This document shows positions 42,832 through 54,420 of a DNA stretch of 64,000 bases, piece by piece; position 1 is the stretch's first letter; each line of letters opens with the position of its first letter. The position numbers and the translations under genes were made by a program. The stretch is from Molanna angustata (lineage: Eukaryota > Arthropoda > Insecta > Trichoptera > Molannidae), in the NCBI GenBank assembly GCA_963576475.1, contig OY754980.1:8221186-8285185 (forward strand). Reading direction: 5' to 3'. Below the pieces are notes generated by a model. The model ran no database searches. It was not told the DNA's origin and saw nothing but the letters and a program-made list of their open reading frames with translations.

Positions 42832-43520
42832 GTGATGGCAGAGCGGTTAGTGCACTAAGTTAGTAATCCAGTGGTCGCGAGTTCGAATCCTGCCACGACA
42901 GATTCCGTTCACCTATAGAACAAGTATATTTATTTATTTATTATTGACAATAAAATGAGGAAGATACAAATACAATTACACACTAGAGCTAGAAATTAAG
43001 TGTGTGTGTACACATGTGTGTGCGTGTGTGTGTATGTGTATTATTTATTGATAAATCTTGTAATTGATAGGATACAATGAACACCTCACTAGGAAGTCCT
43101 GTGCCGAGGTGATCATTTGAACATTTGTGTGACATATATAGTACATTATGTATATAGTTCCTGTATTAAATTATAAATCAAATAATATTTGAGAAAACAA
43201 AAATTGTGAAGTTTAATTATGTTTGATTGGGTGTAATTATGTTATTGAACGGTGATTCTGAACGGTGTTGTATGTCCATGCTGTTATGTGTTTTTTGTAT
43301 TTTTGTGACGATGTGTTTTGTGGTAGCAGTTTTAGTGAGGTTGGTAGGCTATTATGTAGTTTGATGGCATAGTATTTAAAGTGTCTTTGTCCATGAGTAG
43401 TTTAATATTTCATAAACATATGATAGAATGTATTTATTGTTAATATTTCAAAAATATATGGTTGAATGTATGAGGATGTACATGTACATGTTATAAGGAC
43501 AAATTCATTATTTAAAAAAA
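42832..43520 (+). mobile_element. SINE-1 copy split by a LINE insertion
   Basis: Head 42832-42925 (A box TGGCAGAGCGG, B box AGTTCGAATCC, CACGACAGATTCCGTTCACC). The body resumes around 43452 (GGTTGAATGTATGAGGATGT, ATAAGGACAAATTCATT) with an A-rich tail. Possible imperfect target duplication (AAGTATAT against AAATATAT). Confidence 0.8.
42928..43450 (-). mobile_element. 5'-truncated LINE inserted in SINE-1
   Basis: Minus-strand frame at 43400-43260 reads HGQRHFKYYAIKLHNSLPTS, then KLLPQNTSSQKYKKHITAW, a Jockey/CR1-type ORF2 C-terminus. The 3' UTR contains TG-rich microsatellite and CCTCACTAGGAAGTCCTGTG, ending in TATTTATTTATTTA (complement of an AAAT tail) at 42926-42941. Only ~520 bp remain. 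Confidence 0.75.
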
Positions 43521-44388
43521 AAATAAAGAAATGTATTATATGTATATCTATACATGTTCCCAAGCGCTTTTTTTGTCAGATTATGTAGTTACTCTCTGTA
43601 TTGTACATATTAGTTGCAGTTAAATATATATTTTTATATCATAAAGTACGTTTACAAACGCGAAACTATATAGGTACTAAAATTGTATTTCTTCAATCAT
43701 TTTTGACCCATACAAAATATATTTTTTTGTGCATTACCTAATAATAATTGTGAAATGTTTCAGCATACGTTAATATTTCATGAATACATTTTCATGATTT
43801 TAGTGATAAAAAAATGTATAAGGAAACTCAATGTAACTCATGTTTAAAAACAAGTAGGTACTTACATAAAGTGATCGAGCAAACAAGCCTATAAATAGGC
43901 AGTTCATAAGTGCTTGAAAATGTATCAAATTTTTGGACTTCAGACTAGATTATAACCCTATAGAATAGGCGCAAACTATGGAACTGCAAACATATATATT
44001 TTATGTTTGAGCAAATAAACAAACAAACAAATGTATCAAAAACTCGCTATACAAGTAAACCGGTGGAAACTTCAGAAAACCTTCCTGGAAGACAGTGTAC
44101 TATGTATGAGTGTATGCAAAATTGAAATTCATTTAAATCCTGAAAACACTTTCCCAGAAACGCCCCGTGAAAATGTTCTAGTTTCGTCACGGTTATGTTA
44201 ATAATAAATCCAAGCATTTATTTAAAATGAAGACAAGAAATGGGTACAGCGGAGCTTTTAAATTATATATTTATTAAGATTTAAATATCTAATGTGTTTA
44301 CTTGAATCAAAGCAGAGATGTATATACCTATAGAAGAAACACTCGTACCAAAATAGTGTAAGCATAATTTAGGGAATATTTAACACAT
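43521..44388. other. AT-rich stretch, nothing recognised
   Basis: No feature supported. Confidence 0.45.
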
Positions 44389-45002
44389 TACCCCCTATTC
44401 AGTAACTATTGTAACTAAATAGGAACGTTCTAAAATTGCAGATTTTAGATTTAAGGTCTTATTTCAGCGTTATAAAATATAAACTTGGACTAAATCGGCC
44501 TTCGTGGCTCAGTTGGTTAGATATCTGACTGCTGAGCCAAAGGTCCCGGGTTCGATTCCCGGTGGAGACACAGTTTTTTAATTGTGTTTTCAGTCTGGAT
44601 CTGTGAGACGATTAATATCGTAAGTCTCCAGAATGTGGCAACTTGTTATTGGGTGCGTGTTAAATTAATATTTGACATAGTACCTGTTAGTTGCCCGAGA
44701 AACAATATTAAATATTAAATACTTAAATGGAATAGGAACGTACCTATATTGGCCGGAATGTTCTTAAAAAGTTACTGAATTACGCGTATTTTGAATAATT
44801 ATGAAAATTATGAAAGTTTCATAATTATTCATAATACGTCTGATTCAGTCATTTTTAAGAACGTTTAGGCCAGTATAGGTACGTTCCTATTCCATTTAGT
44901 CCAAGTTTATATTTTATAACGCTGAAATAAGACCGTTAATCTAAAATCTACAATTTTAGAACGTTCCTATTTTTGTTACAATAGTTACTGAATAGGGGGT
45001 AT
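44389..45002. mobile_element. Palindromic MITE carrying a SINE-2
   Basis: Ends TACCCCCTATTCAGTAAC and GTTACTGAATAGGGGGTA are exact complements, with TA at both edges (Tc1/mariner-type target). Apart from the SINE, almost the whole ~380 bp is one inverted repeat with arms of ~185 bp around a centre near 44809; markers TTAGTCCAAGTTTATATTTT and TAGGAACGTACCTATA occur on both sides. No coding capacity. Confidence 0.9.
44496..44723 (+). mobile_element. SINE-2, full length, inserted in the MITE
   Basis: Intact head (TGGCTCAGTTGG, GGTTCGATTCC), body (AATTGTGTTTTCAGTCTGGA, CTCCAGAATGTGGCAACTTG, TTGTTATTGGGTGCGTG, GTTAGTTGCCCGAGAAACAA) and an AT-rich tail. Flanked by TAAAT at 44491-44495 and 44724-44728. 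Removing it restores the palindrome of the host MITE. Confidence 0.92.
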
Positions 45003-45105
45003 TATATATGCTTGCGCCATAGGTGAACAAAATGGGTCATGACAGGATACGAACTCGCGACCATTGGATTACAGCTCTGCAACCACCCATATGTTAATTA
45101 CCTAC
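45000..45105 (-). mobile_element. SINE-1 fragment
   Basis: TATGCTTGCGCCATAGGTGA, TCATGACAGGATACGAACTC and GCGACCATTGGATTAC are the reverse complement of the SINE-1 head and first body part. It abuts the MITE end. Confidence 0.7.
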
Positions 45106-45149
45106 CTACATCAACTGTTATTATAACGCCGTTAATATTGATTTCGTAT

Positions 45150-45360
45150 CCTTCAGAGGGGCTAATGGTTCAGCATGATACAGATTCACAATGATACCTA
45201 ACATTGTACTGGGTTCGATCTCCAGCAGAGGAGGAATTTATTTAAATACATTTCTCACGCAAATGTGGGCAGGAAACACTGGTTTGTTGGAATAAATTGC
45301 CGCACGGTCTAATGAATCGCCACTTGCGCAGGGTGAAGTGTTTATTATTATTATTGTTAA
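45150..45360 (+). mobile_element. SINE-4 copy, degenerate, with (ATT)n tail
   Basis: TGTACTGGGTTCGATCTCCA, GCAGAGGAGGAATTTATTTA, TTTCTCACGCAAATGTGG and GGCAGGAAACACTGGTTTG follow the SINE-4 order. It ends at GGTGAAGTGTTTATTATTAT, a trinucleotide tail. Confidence 0.65.
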
Positions 45361-46880
45361 CGCCAATATTGAAGTAAAAAGTATTGTTGCACTTTACATA
45401 TTATTATAAAATGACAGTTAAAATTTTTGCAATGGTTTAAAACCGCGTCATGTCAAGACACATACCTCGAACCTGCAACTCATCTTTCGTAATAATTTTA
45501 CCGCGCGTATGATATGTGCTAGAAATTGTGACCATTAGTACAGGGAGAAGACACTAGAAATACATATAATCAAATAAGTGAGTGTGTTCCATCATTATCT
45601 TTTTAATCTGCCTTACAGTGGTTGCAACTTAACATCATATTTGTCATAAATCAATTATCCCTTCGAAATACAGTCCACTATTTTTATCCATAATCGCGTG
45701 AACAATTATTATAATATTTATATATTTAGTTTATCGACCAAGAACCTTAGAAAATTTCATTATATAGGTACCAACATAAATAGAAAAAACAAAACTTTAC
45801 ACCTTTTTTTTCAAGATTTTAGTGATTGAGACAGTGCTAATTTTACATATATAACTGTAAAACTAGGTTAGTACTTTTCTATTTTTATTTTATTTACAAC
45901 TCTACAGAGTACAATAGGGTATGGAGGTAAGAAAATTAAAAAAAAAATGGAATAATTGTTCTACAAATTCACATTCTAAGTTATTTAAATCTAACGAATC
46001 TTTTTCAACCAAAATTTCACGATGGCAGTTTATACCGAATAGCAATATTTTACAATACATAATTTAACTATTACAGTAATTTTATTAAAAATACTTAGTA
46101 CCTACTTACACAGCTTAAATGTCTTAAATAATAAACCGGTATTTATTTACTTTAATTATGTTAAAGAAAACAGGGTTTATCGCCATATTTGCTAAACACC
46201 AGCGTCTAAAGAGTGTGTACACACATATCTTGAGAAATTAACCGCAGATTAAACATTAATTTTCGAGCTTAATCGACCAAAATGACTGGTTTAACATAAA
46301 CCATTTGCTAACGGTATTAACAAGTACCTATATAGGTTCTGTATGGGCGTTTGTTCAAATAATCTGTTGATTGATTCTCAGAAACCAATAATAGACACCC
46401 AATAAATTATCGATTATATTATTTAATTACAAGGTGAAACATTGTTAAAAATAAAGAGAAAGACACTCCTGCAAAGTTTTACTTGGCAATCTGTTATGTT
46501 TAATAATTATTTACATGAATGTAAAGGTGTTTAAGGTGTTGTAGGAACCTAGTTGGTACGAAAGAAAACAAGAATGTCTTCTAATAAAGTCACCACATAG
46601 GGTTTATATTGTAAACCGAGACGCAAACCATGTACTAAGTATGAAGTTTCGGGACTATTAAACAGATGGTAGCAGCGTAGAGCGCTTGATTTTAAATTAA
46701 ATGCTTTTTTTATTATCTGAATTTATATAATTAAAAAATAATAATATAGGAGTGAGAGCCCGCAATATTCTAAAAAGGTATCTAAAAGATATTTTTTTGC
46801 AAAGATGTTTCGAGGCTATTTTTCATTGCCTGCGTTAGCAACATTGTTAACACAATGGTAATTTTATATCAGATTCTTCA
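45361..46880. other. AT-rich stretch, nothing recognised
   Basis: About 1.5 kb without a supportable feature. Confidence 0.45.
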
Positions 46881-46884
46881 AACG

Positions 46885-46960
46885 AACCACTGTTTTCAGT
46901 CCACAAAACTAAGAATTGTCTCTCCACTGCTGGGAATCAAACCCAGGACCAAACCACAAA
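46885..46960 (-). mobile_element. SINE-4 head fragment
   Basis: CTCCACTGCTGGGAATCAAA and CCCAGGACC are the complement of the SINE-4 B-box arm. The body upstream is decayed. Confidence 0.6.
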
Positions 46961-47137
46961 ATAAGTATAGGAAATTATGATGGTGTTTTAATTGTTGTAC
47001 TTAAATATAATGTGTACCTACGTTTTATGTTTTGGATTATTTAAGTACATAGTTTTATAGACATAGATTTATGTTTTTGATTGTTTGTAATCTTGTAATA
47101 TTATGTTATTTCCTAAATCACAACGACAAAATGTTCA

Positions 47138-47365
47138 TTCATTCATTCATTCATACCATCACGGCATATCCCACAATGAGGGGTAACCAGCGAAAGGTGT
47201 GCGGGTGTGCATTTCCTTATAAAAGGTAGCACAACACATATGTGTATACCCATACACCAGTCTCGTCTCACCTAAAAAGGCACTACATTCAGAATGGGTG
47301 GTGAACCTCATTGCTGAACTATGTCAGATGTTATTGTTGCCTGTTGTATTTTCGAAAATTAGTCC
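47138..47365 (-). mobile_element. Family C retroposon
   Basis: Reverse copy from the (TGAA)n tail (CATTCATTCATTCATTCAT) through CCATCACGGCATATCCCACA, GTAACCAGCGAAAGGTGTGC, ACCAGTCTCGTCTCACCTAA and TTCAGAATGGGTGGTGAACC. It loses the 5' CACCGGCTT part. Confidence 0.82.
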
Positions 47366-48195
47366 TATAGCTAACACATTGGAAATAGTGAAACATAAAA
47401 CTTAAAAAATACGAAAAAATCGCAAATCAATCTAATTTTACCTACATATTGCATAATCCAGATGAAATTATAATAAAAATAGTCGATTCAAACTAAACAG
47501 GCATAATATTAATTAAAGGAATATTGGACGGATGAAGGACAATCTGGATACGATTTGCTGAAAAGATGATCTCATTTTTGTATTGTTTATGTCTTAACGC
47601 TGGTTTTGTCCAAATTTAACTCAAATAAAATAAATAAAAACAAAAATTCAAACATCTCAGCGGTCAACAAATATCTTAGGTAAACGGCAATATTTAAGTA
47701 AATAATATTGGCAATATTGCCGAAATATTTTCCTACGAAACATAATATTCATTGATACATATTTGATAGTGGGTAATGTTCGAGGACGTTTATTACTTCG
47801 TGTGGCCCAGTTCTTGAGGTCCTTTCACGAGGAGAAACGGCGTAAATTGAAATATTTCAGTCAGGGGATGGTAAAAAAACGTAGTGGCAATCATTTAGCA
47901 TTTGTGTGAGGGACATCGGACGTTTGAAACTCAATATAGGCGACGTTATTTGGGACGGTAATTGATAAAAAGGCACTATACCGGCCCCTAGCCAGCGGAA
48001 TATTTGGGTTAGATGGGGTCTAATATGACCCCGGGGAGCGTTCATTGCTGCTTCTTTATCTTGAGAAAAAAAAAAAATGAAGAAATGTGTCGCACTGAAA
48101 CAAAATATATTATAACCTATATTAGAAATAAATTTAATACTCTGGTCGTATATAAATGTGACAATAGTATAAGTTTGAATACAGAGATACTACGT
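47366..48195. other. AT-rich DNA with a GC-richer unique patch (47760-48060)
   Basis: 47760-48060 includes TTGAGGTCCTTTCACGAGG, GACATCGGACGTTTGAAAC and ACCGGCCCCTAGCCAGCGGA. No repeat family in this window matches it and no frame is convincing. It may be unique host non-coding DNA. Confidence 0.35.
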
Positions 48196-48199
48196 TCAT

Positions 48200-48432
48200 A
48201 TCGGCCTTCGTGGTTCAGTTGGTTGGGTATCTGACTGCTGATCCAAAGGTCCCGGCTTCGATTCCCGGTGGAAACACAGTTTTTAATTGTGTTTTCAGTC
48301 TGGATCTGTGAGACAATTAATATCGTAAGTCTCCAGAATGTGGCAACTTGTTATTGGGTGCGTGTTAAAATAATATTTGACATAGTACTTACCTGTTAGT
48401 TGCCCGAGAAGCAACTAAATAAATAAATAAAC
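48200..48432 (+). mobile_element. SINE-2, full length
   Basis: Head TCGGCCTTCGTGGTTCAGTT with a B-box change (GGCTTCGATTCC), body as in 44496-44723, ending CGAGAAGCAACTAAATAAAT. The A/B-box substitutions suggest an inactive copy. Confidence 0.9.
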
Positions 48433-48512
48433 CCACAACGTTTATTAGAATTTAAAAAGAAATTGCGTCATTAATTTAAACATAGGCGTATTTTAATTAT
48501 TTCATATTGTTT

Positions 48513-48612
48513 TTACTCCTCACTAACCCAAGGGGATATAGCGGGGAGATATGATTTCGCAATTTTTAAGGGTATTTTTTCTTATTGCAGAATATCAACT
48601 AGTATCATGTTT
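48513..48612 (+). mobile_element. Family E 5' end fragment
   Basis: Terminal hairpin ACTCCTCACTAACCCAAGGG...GCGGGGAG followed by TATTGCAGAATATCAACTAG and TATCATG, then cut off by a SINE-4 copy. Confidence 0.7.
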
Positions 48613-48619
48613 ATATGGC

Positions 48620-48778
48620 AATTTCTTCCAACTAACCAGTGTATCCAGCCCAGAGAAGCAACATTAGCGTGAGAAATTAATTTAAACAAATTTCTCCTCA
48701 GCTGGGGATAGAACCCAGGACACCCGCACAGAAACCAAACGGCTTACCAATTGTGCCACGGCGGTCGGCAAGTGACAT
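48620..48778 (-). mobile_element. SINE-4 copy
   Basis: Reverse order: body GGCAATTTCTTCCAACTAAC and CCAGTGTATCCAGCCCAGAG, then head CTCAGCTGGGGATAGAACCC, AGGACACC and TTGTGCCACGGCGGTC. The head reaches the 5' end. Confidence 0.7.
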
Positions 48779-49924
48779 TTAAAAAAATCTTAATGATACA
48801 AAGAATGTCGAGTATTAACAGGGCTCCTAATTTTTTCGCATTTTTTTGGGTAAATAAAATAAAATATAGATACTTAAGGAGGTAGATTATAAATAATATG
48901 ATACCCATAATAAAAGATTAATTTCTCAAGAAAGTTCTCAGAATTCAACATTCTAGGTACAACAATAAAATGCTTCGCTAAATAGGTACCTCAATGCTCC
49001 ATACATTCATCTTTATGAGATCTTTATCAAATATTCTATGATTTTTGTCATAAAGAATCTGTAAATACCTTGTAGGTTTTACAGCTTCTTAATGCTTCTT
49101 TATGTAGGTTGGTACCTCACTAATTTACCGGGAAAATACAAATATGTATAATGATTTTAGATTCATATCTAAAACGAATTAAATAAAAAAAATGCTAAAA
49201 TAATAGAACAGTACAACTCACTAAATCGCATAAAAACATATTTTTTGCCATTTTGTTTTAATATCATATATAACGAGTGGGTTGTGACCAACGCTTTATT
49301 TATTTATTTATTTACAAATACAAATCACACATATACATTTTTGTTTTAAACATAAAGTTGATATAGGTATATGTGTCGTCACATTATTTCCCATACAAAA
49401 GTATTTTCTATAAATTTATAATATTTTTTTATATAATTATAATATTTTTTTATATATGCATATTTATGAATATTTTTAAAATTTTCTTCACTTTGGAATA
49501 TAATATATTATTATATATTTTTTCATTTTTGCAATCTCTTACTATATTATACTAGAATACTAGATTTTTTTTTGTGTATTATTTTTTTTAACTAAATAGG
49601 TACTAACTATGATTTTTCATTGATGGAAATAGGTATGTTTATTTTTTGGAACACAAAAACAAATGTATGCAAGCACATCTCAATTAAGATATTTAATAGT
49701 ATAATTGCTGTAATACTTACCTATATTTATAAGAATCGCTGTAATACCTACTTTTATAAGAATCCTATATTTAATTTGAGATGTAAATAAATAAATCGAG
49801 TTATCCTTATTTTTCATTCATTTTCAAATATTAAAACCGTCGGCAGCGTCGGCGAAGACAGGTATTGAAAGCATCTTAATAATTTAATACTTGCAAACAT
49901 TCTAAGTTACCTACTCAATTAGTC
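48779..49924. other. AT-rich DNA with a family E end and a LINE tail
   Basis: 49273-49292 has AACGAGTGGGTTGTGACCAA (family E end), directly followed by TTTATTTATTTATTTAT at 49296-49312, the complement of a LINE or retroposon tail. The rest is AT-rich and featureless. Confidence 0.45.
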
Positions 49925-49998
49925 AAAAATATGTGGAGAATCAAGGGGGAGGCCTATGTCCAAGAATGGAAAAAAACAGGCTGAAGAAGAAGATAATA
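49925..49998 (+). mobile_element. LINE ORF2 terminal trace
   Basis: Reads MWRIKGEAYVQEWKKTG followed by a stop. The GEAYVQ(x)W end is the usual last block of many lepidopteran LINE ORF2 proteins. Confidence 0.5.
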
Positions 49999-50865
49999 AA
50001 ATCTAAAAAATATTGATAATGCAAAACATGTTGAAAGGTACCTACATAAATTACAAAGATTTTTACAATAATTGTTTTTTCTTGGTAAACAAATACTTAT
50101 AATTAAAAAAAAAAACATTGATACTTACATCGATCCTTTTCTCAGAGCGCCGAAGATATTATTCATGAATAAAAAACATCAAATAAACACAAATATTTTC
50201 GTATTTTCACACCACTAAAGCTAAAATTTTTACTGCCAGTGAACGAATAAAACGTAGTTGTCAAAAATAAAACACTTTATATCACAGACAAACCATAATT
50301 ATCAATGATTATTCACAAGAAAATCTGAAACATATCACTAATTATCAATGGTAATCACAAGGAAATCCGATTTTAATCACAAATCAAATTGGTTATCACG
50401 AGAAGATTCGATAATACCACAAATTTCACTAATCACAAGGGGTCTCTGTCAAAAAGAACCACTTTATTATTATTTATGGTTTCCAAGAATTTAAGAAAAT
50501 TCTACTCTAAATATAGTTATACCTGAAAGGAATGAAAAATATTTTATGGAACAATTCAATGGATTTGGAGCAAGTAAATAATATTTACTAAACGGAATAA
50601 ATTCAAGGTTCTACGTTTTCATTGTAAGATGTCAAAAAAATATTATTTTGAAACGATCAAATAAAATTGAGAGATATTGGGTGTAATGAAGGTTACCTAA
50701 AAGTCTATAAAACGCGTATATGCGTTTAAGACTAAAATATTGAATTATTGAAGAATTACGTTTAGATTGAAATAGGTTTTGGTCATTTAAATGAATGAAT
50801 GAATGTTTGAAGAAGAAAACATACAAAGCTAATGTGAGTAGAATCAGACGTAGATATCGGCCAAT
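49999..50865. other. AT-rich DNA with degenerate internal repetition
   Basis: 50285-50440 repeats TTATCAATG/AATCACAAG motifs loosely (ATTATCAATGATTATTCACA, AATTATCAATGGTAATCACA), suggesting a decayed minisatellite. No coding signal. Confidence 0.35.
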
Positions 50866-50940
50866 AAAAATTTGGTACAAACATGTCATATGAACATATT
50901 TAAAAATTTGGTACAAACATGTCATATGAAAATATTAGAA
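50866..50940. repeat. 36-bp tandem duplication
   Basis: Two copies of a unit containing AAATTTGGTACAAACATGTC and ATATGAACATATT, nearly identical. Young local duplication. Confidence 0.85.
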
Positions 50941-51920
50941 TATCAAAACTGATAGAATACGACGTAACGTACGATTTTCTCTGTCTATACCAAATATGCA
51001 AACTGTGATTTGTGACATTTAATTACTGGAAACAAAATTGTTCTAACTCATTGTTTTTTACACAATGATGGACGTGTTAAATTAAAACAGTCAAAATTCC
51101 TAGTGTTCTTTCATTTACTTTGTAGTAGGTACATGCTATTTCTGGATAATATGTTGTTCATTTGAAACTAAAGTACCTACTTTGATATGGGAGCGAAAAC
51201 TATTTTTGGAACTTGAAAACTATTTTTTTACAAAGAAGGACAACGATAAACATGTTTAAATAAAAAAAATCTGAAGGCCAAGTATATGTTTGTTTACTCT
51301 GACATGTACATAGTACATACATGTTATTTTTAGTTGCAGATTCGTTTGTAACTTAAGAATGTACATACTTTCATAAGAATGCGAACAAATTAAAAGAACT
51401 TTGAAACAATTCATCTGACAATTATGGACAAGTTAATTTATAACGTTGTTTCTGCGTCTTTTAAATTATACAAATACTGAAAAGTCACCAGTTGTCTTTC
51501 TTATGGATCCTCATAAATTGCTTCAACTAAGCGAAAATGCCAATAAATAATGCATTAAATTCTGTGCTGTAATCATGCGAGTGTATCAGTGGCATTTAAA
51601 AATGTACTTAAATTACGAAAATAGCAATTGGTTGGTTTACTGTACTTGAATTACTGCTCAATAAAATACTGGTTTTGGTCCATTTTACGAACCTGATGGA
51701 CATGTACAATTAAAACCAAGCAATTTCGTTAACGATACATAAAATGCTGCAATCTGAAGATGAATACTCCGATGTTGTTTAATGATATTCCTTATCATTT
51801 CAAATATTTGAACACATAGTAATTTACTTAAAATTAGTAATCATAAACCAAATATTCAAAAACTATCTAAATAAAACTGTGATAGCTGGTGTTTTTTTGT
51901 TTATAAGAACAACTTACAAA
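50941..51920. other. AT-rich stretch, nothing recognised
   Basis: Scattered ATGGACATGT/AATTAAAAC motifs resemble the degenerate repeat at 52740-53050. No other feature. Confidence 0.4.
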
Positions 51921-51929
51921 GTGAAATGG

Positions 51930-52482
51930 TTAAATCTTTCAAATGATCGACATTTTGTCACTATTGTACAATATTCTCTTGAGCCCAAACCTGCCACAGT
52001 ACCTCAAAAGCAAATTCACTTATTTATCCAATCATGGACTTCCACTCCGATCTGCTGAACGTACAACACTATCCATACCTATCCATAATACAGAATTTCT
52101 CAGCTCTTCGTTCGAAGTACAATCAGCAAGACTATAGCCTTAGCCCGGATATTGCGTCGTCTAACTCACTTTGTATTTTCAAGAAAAAACTAAAGAAGGA
52201 ATATTTATCCTTAAACACCTGATCCCCATTTCCTCTCCTGTCCTTACCATATCCTTTATCTTGCTATGAATTATATTTTTTTTTTGTTTAATAGTATTTA
52301 AGTGTTATACGTATTTAATTTGATTTCTTTTACTCTTTTTATTTGCTGTTGTACATACACAATGTTGTCATACTTTGTAATCTGGTTGGTTGGAAGAAAT
52401 TGCCTAATGGCAATAAGCCCGCCAGTGTACTATTATATTTGTTTATATTATGTACAAGAAGATGTATAAATAAATAAACAAA
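51930..52482 (+). mobile_element. Jockey-type LINE 3' end, frameshifted
   Basis: Frames read LLYNILLSPNLPQYL, TYLSNHGLPLRSAERTTL and SIPIHNTEFLSSSFEVQSAR, then after a frameshift SPDIASSNSLCIFKKKLKKE. This is a Jockey-like ORF2 C-terminus (LRSxxxxxLxIPxxxTxxxxxSFxVxxxRLWNxLP...FKxxLK). The 3' UTR carries CTGGTTGGTTGGAAGAAATT, GGCAATAAGCCCGCC and ends AAGATGTATAAATAAATAAA. Confidence 0.85.
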
Positions 52483-52739
52483 TTAATACTCAATACGATG
52501 TTGACAATTTATGAAATATCCTACGTTACAGCAAATTTTTAAGTTCTCTTTATTCAATTAATCATACACATGTCAAAATTAAACAAAACAACGTGATTAA
52601 ACAAAAATGTACCTTCATAGTAAAGTGTTTTAAAATTATGGATTTACAATAATTATGAATTTTAAAAACTATTTGTTTCAAATCTGATTTAATTAAACAT
52701 GCCTTTCACACTATTCTCTAAACATGTTCAATGAAAATT

Positions 52740-53050
52740 TTAATGTTTTATACAATCAGTGTTGAAATCGATTTCACAGGTTTATTACAATCCGTGAAAG
52801 ACAAGTTCAATTAAACGTTACATGTTTATTACAGTAAAACATGTAAAGTTAGAAATTGTATGTTTATCGTTTATTAAAATCTGTGATAAAAATATTCAAT
52901 TAAATTTCACAGGTTTATTACAAAATGTTATAGACAAGTTTGAATCAAATTTCAAAGGTTTATTACAAATAAGTGATAAACATGTTCAAATTAAATTCAA
53001 CACGTTTATTTCAATATAAATAATATGATGGACATGTTCAATTAAAACAG
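52740..53050. repeat. Degenerate ~45-bp tandem repeat
   Basis: About six units built from TTTCACAGGTTTATTACAA and GTGATAAACATGTTCAATTA with much divergence and length change. A 65-codon frame through it is a by-product. Confidence 0.6.
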
Positions 53051-53779
53051 TCTAATTCAGCGGGATGTAAACATTGCTACCATATAAACAGTGGAGATGT
53101 TGAAGTTATACAAATCACGCGTTGTATTTGTGACATTTCCTAATCTCCTAATCTATTTGCAGACGTGATGTGTATAGATTTCTTAGGGACACAGAAATGG
53201 ATTCAGTGCTTCATTAAGATTTCCATTGTGTCATATTATAAGATAAGTACACAGTGGCCCATACTCTTTGTGACATAAATTAAATTACATGTCCCGATGT
53301 CAATTTGTATTCAGTCCCCGGTGTCATGAATGGGCCTAATCAAACTGGAGTTGATTGTTTCTGGCCACGGGATATTCTACGCAAATTTTGGACGCCTCCC
53401 AGAAAAGGTATGAAACAAATTTGATTACTTTTTGTTTGGATTTGTTGTTTGTCGAAAGAACCGACGAATGTCCGTCGGCAAATAATTCATCATCCACGAA
53501 AAAAACATAAAAACTAAAAAAAAAATCTAGAGAATCGTACGTGACTTAATTAGAACCAACACAGAAGTAGGTATATTAAGGAGAGACACAAACAATTTTT
53601 AAAGTACCTTAATAAATATTTTGATTGAATTCTATCAAATACCTAAATGTTTTGTTTGGGTGATCCAGATTTATACATTATATTTTTTACAAACGTTTCA
53701 CTGTTTCAACAATATGTTGTGTTATTGTATCAAAAATCAAAACAGTTCAAAAAAGCACTGGTCAACACAATATAGTCAC
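53051..53779. other. No recognised feature
   Basis: Unique-looking AT-rich DNA, slightly GC-richer at 53290-53490. Nothing supportable. Confidence 0.4.
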
Positions 53780-54420
53780 TATTATTGCATGGAAGCTTTC
53801 AAACACGAACCGCCGATATTCCGATCGGAGATGTTTCGACGCGGTGTAAACACGATAGCGACACAGCCCCACCGTTTGACTGCTTTTGAACGACTGAATG
53901 TAAAACAAGTTTTCGGCACACAAACACGCGAGTTTCGGGCCTTCGGAAACGAGCGAAGACGACCGAAGTTGACGGGAAAGGGACACGTATATCAGGACGA
54001 AAGAGATAACGAACCTAAGGGGTGGAGGTAAGTACGGACGTGGAACATTGCAGTGAACAACTTTGTATTTATCGTGGTGTGCAAGCTGCGTTTTCGAACT
54101 TCGCGGGAAGTGTTTTTTAGTGAAGGTATCGTTGGAGGGGAGGGGAATAAACATGTCCGCCTCGTTTACCAATGGCTGCTGTCCAATACGGTTTTTTTTT
54201 TGTAATGGCGGGAGATTTGCCGCTCAATCATTATTTGTGTTTTGTGAGCTGTTTTGCCGACAAGTTGAGACGTCACGATGAAAGGCGCTGACGGGCCGCA
54301 GGATATATTATATCGCCGTTGAACAAGACTGCGCGACGTGTGGCCCATTATGAATAAACATGGCTCTCTTTGTTCAATATTGAAAGGCATTCGAGGTGAA
54401 AGAGACGAAAGATTACCGAG
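53780..54420. other. GC-richer unique island with a consensus splice donor
   Basis: The only sizeable block that looks unique and not repeat-derived. It has many CpGs (CGACGCGGTGTAAACACG, GACGTCACGATGAAAGGCG) and, at 54025-54034, GGAG|GTAAGT, a near-perfect 5' splice site on the plus strand. Open frames on both strands (53762-54172 minus, 53621-54031 plus) overlap and show no domain, so coding is doubtful. It could be a non-coding first exon or promoter of a host transcript. Confidence 0.4.

Noticed and set aside
53621..54172. Protein-coding gene on either strand of the GC-richer island
   Set aside because: Two overlapping frames of equal length on opposite strands with no domain suggest GC-driven openness. 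I kept it only as a possible non-coding exon or promoter.
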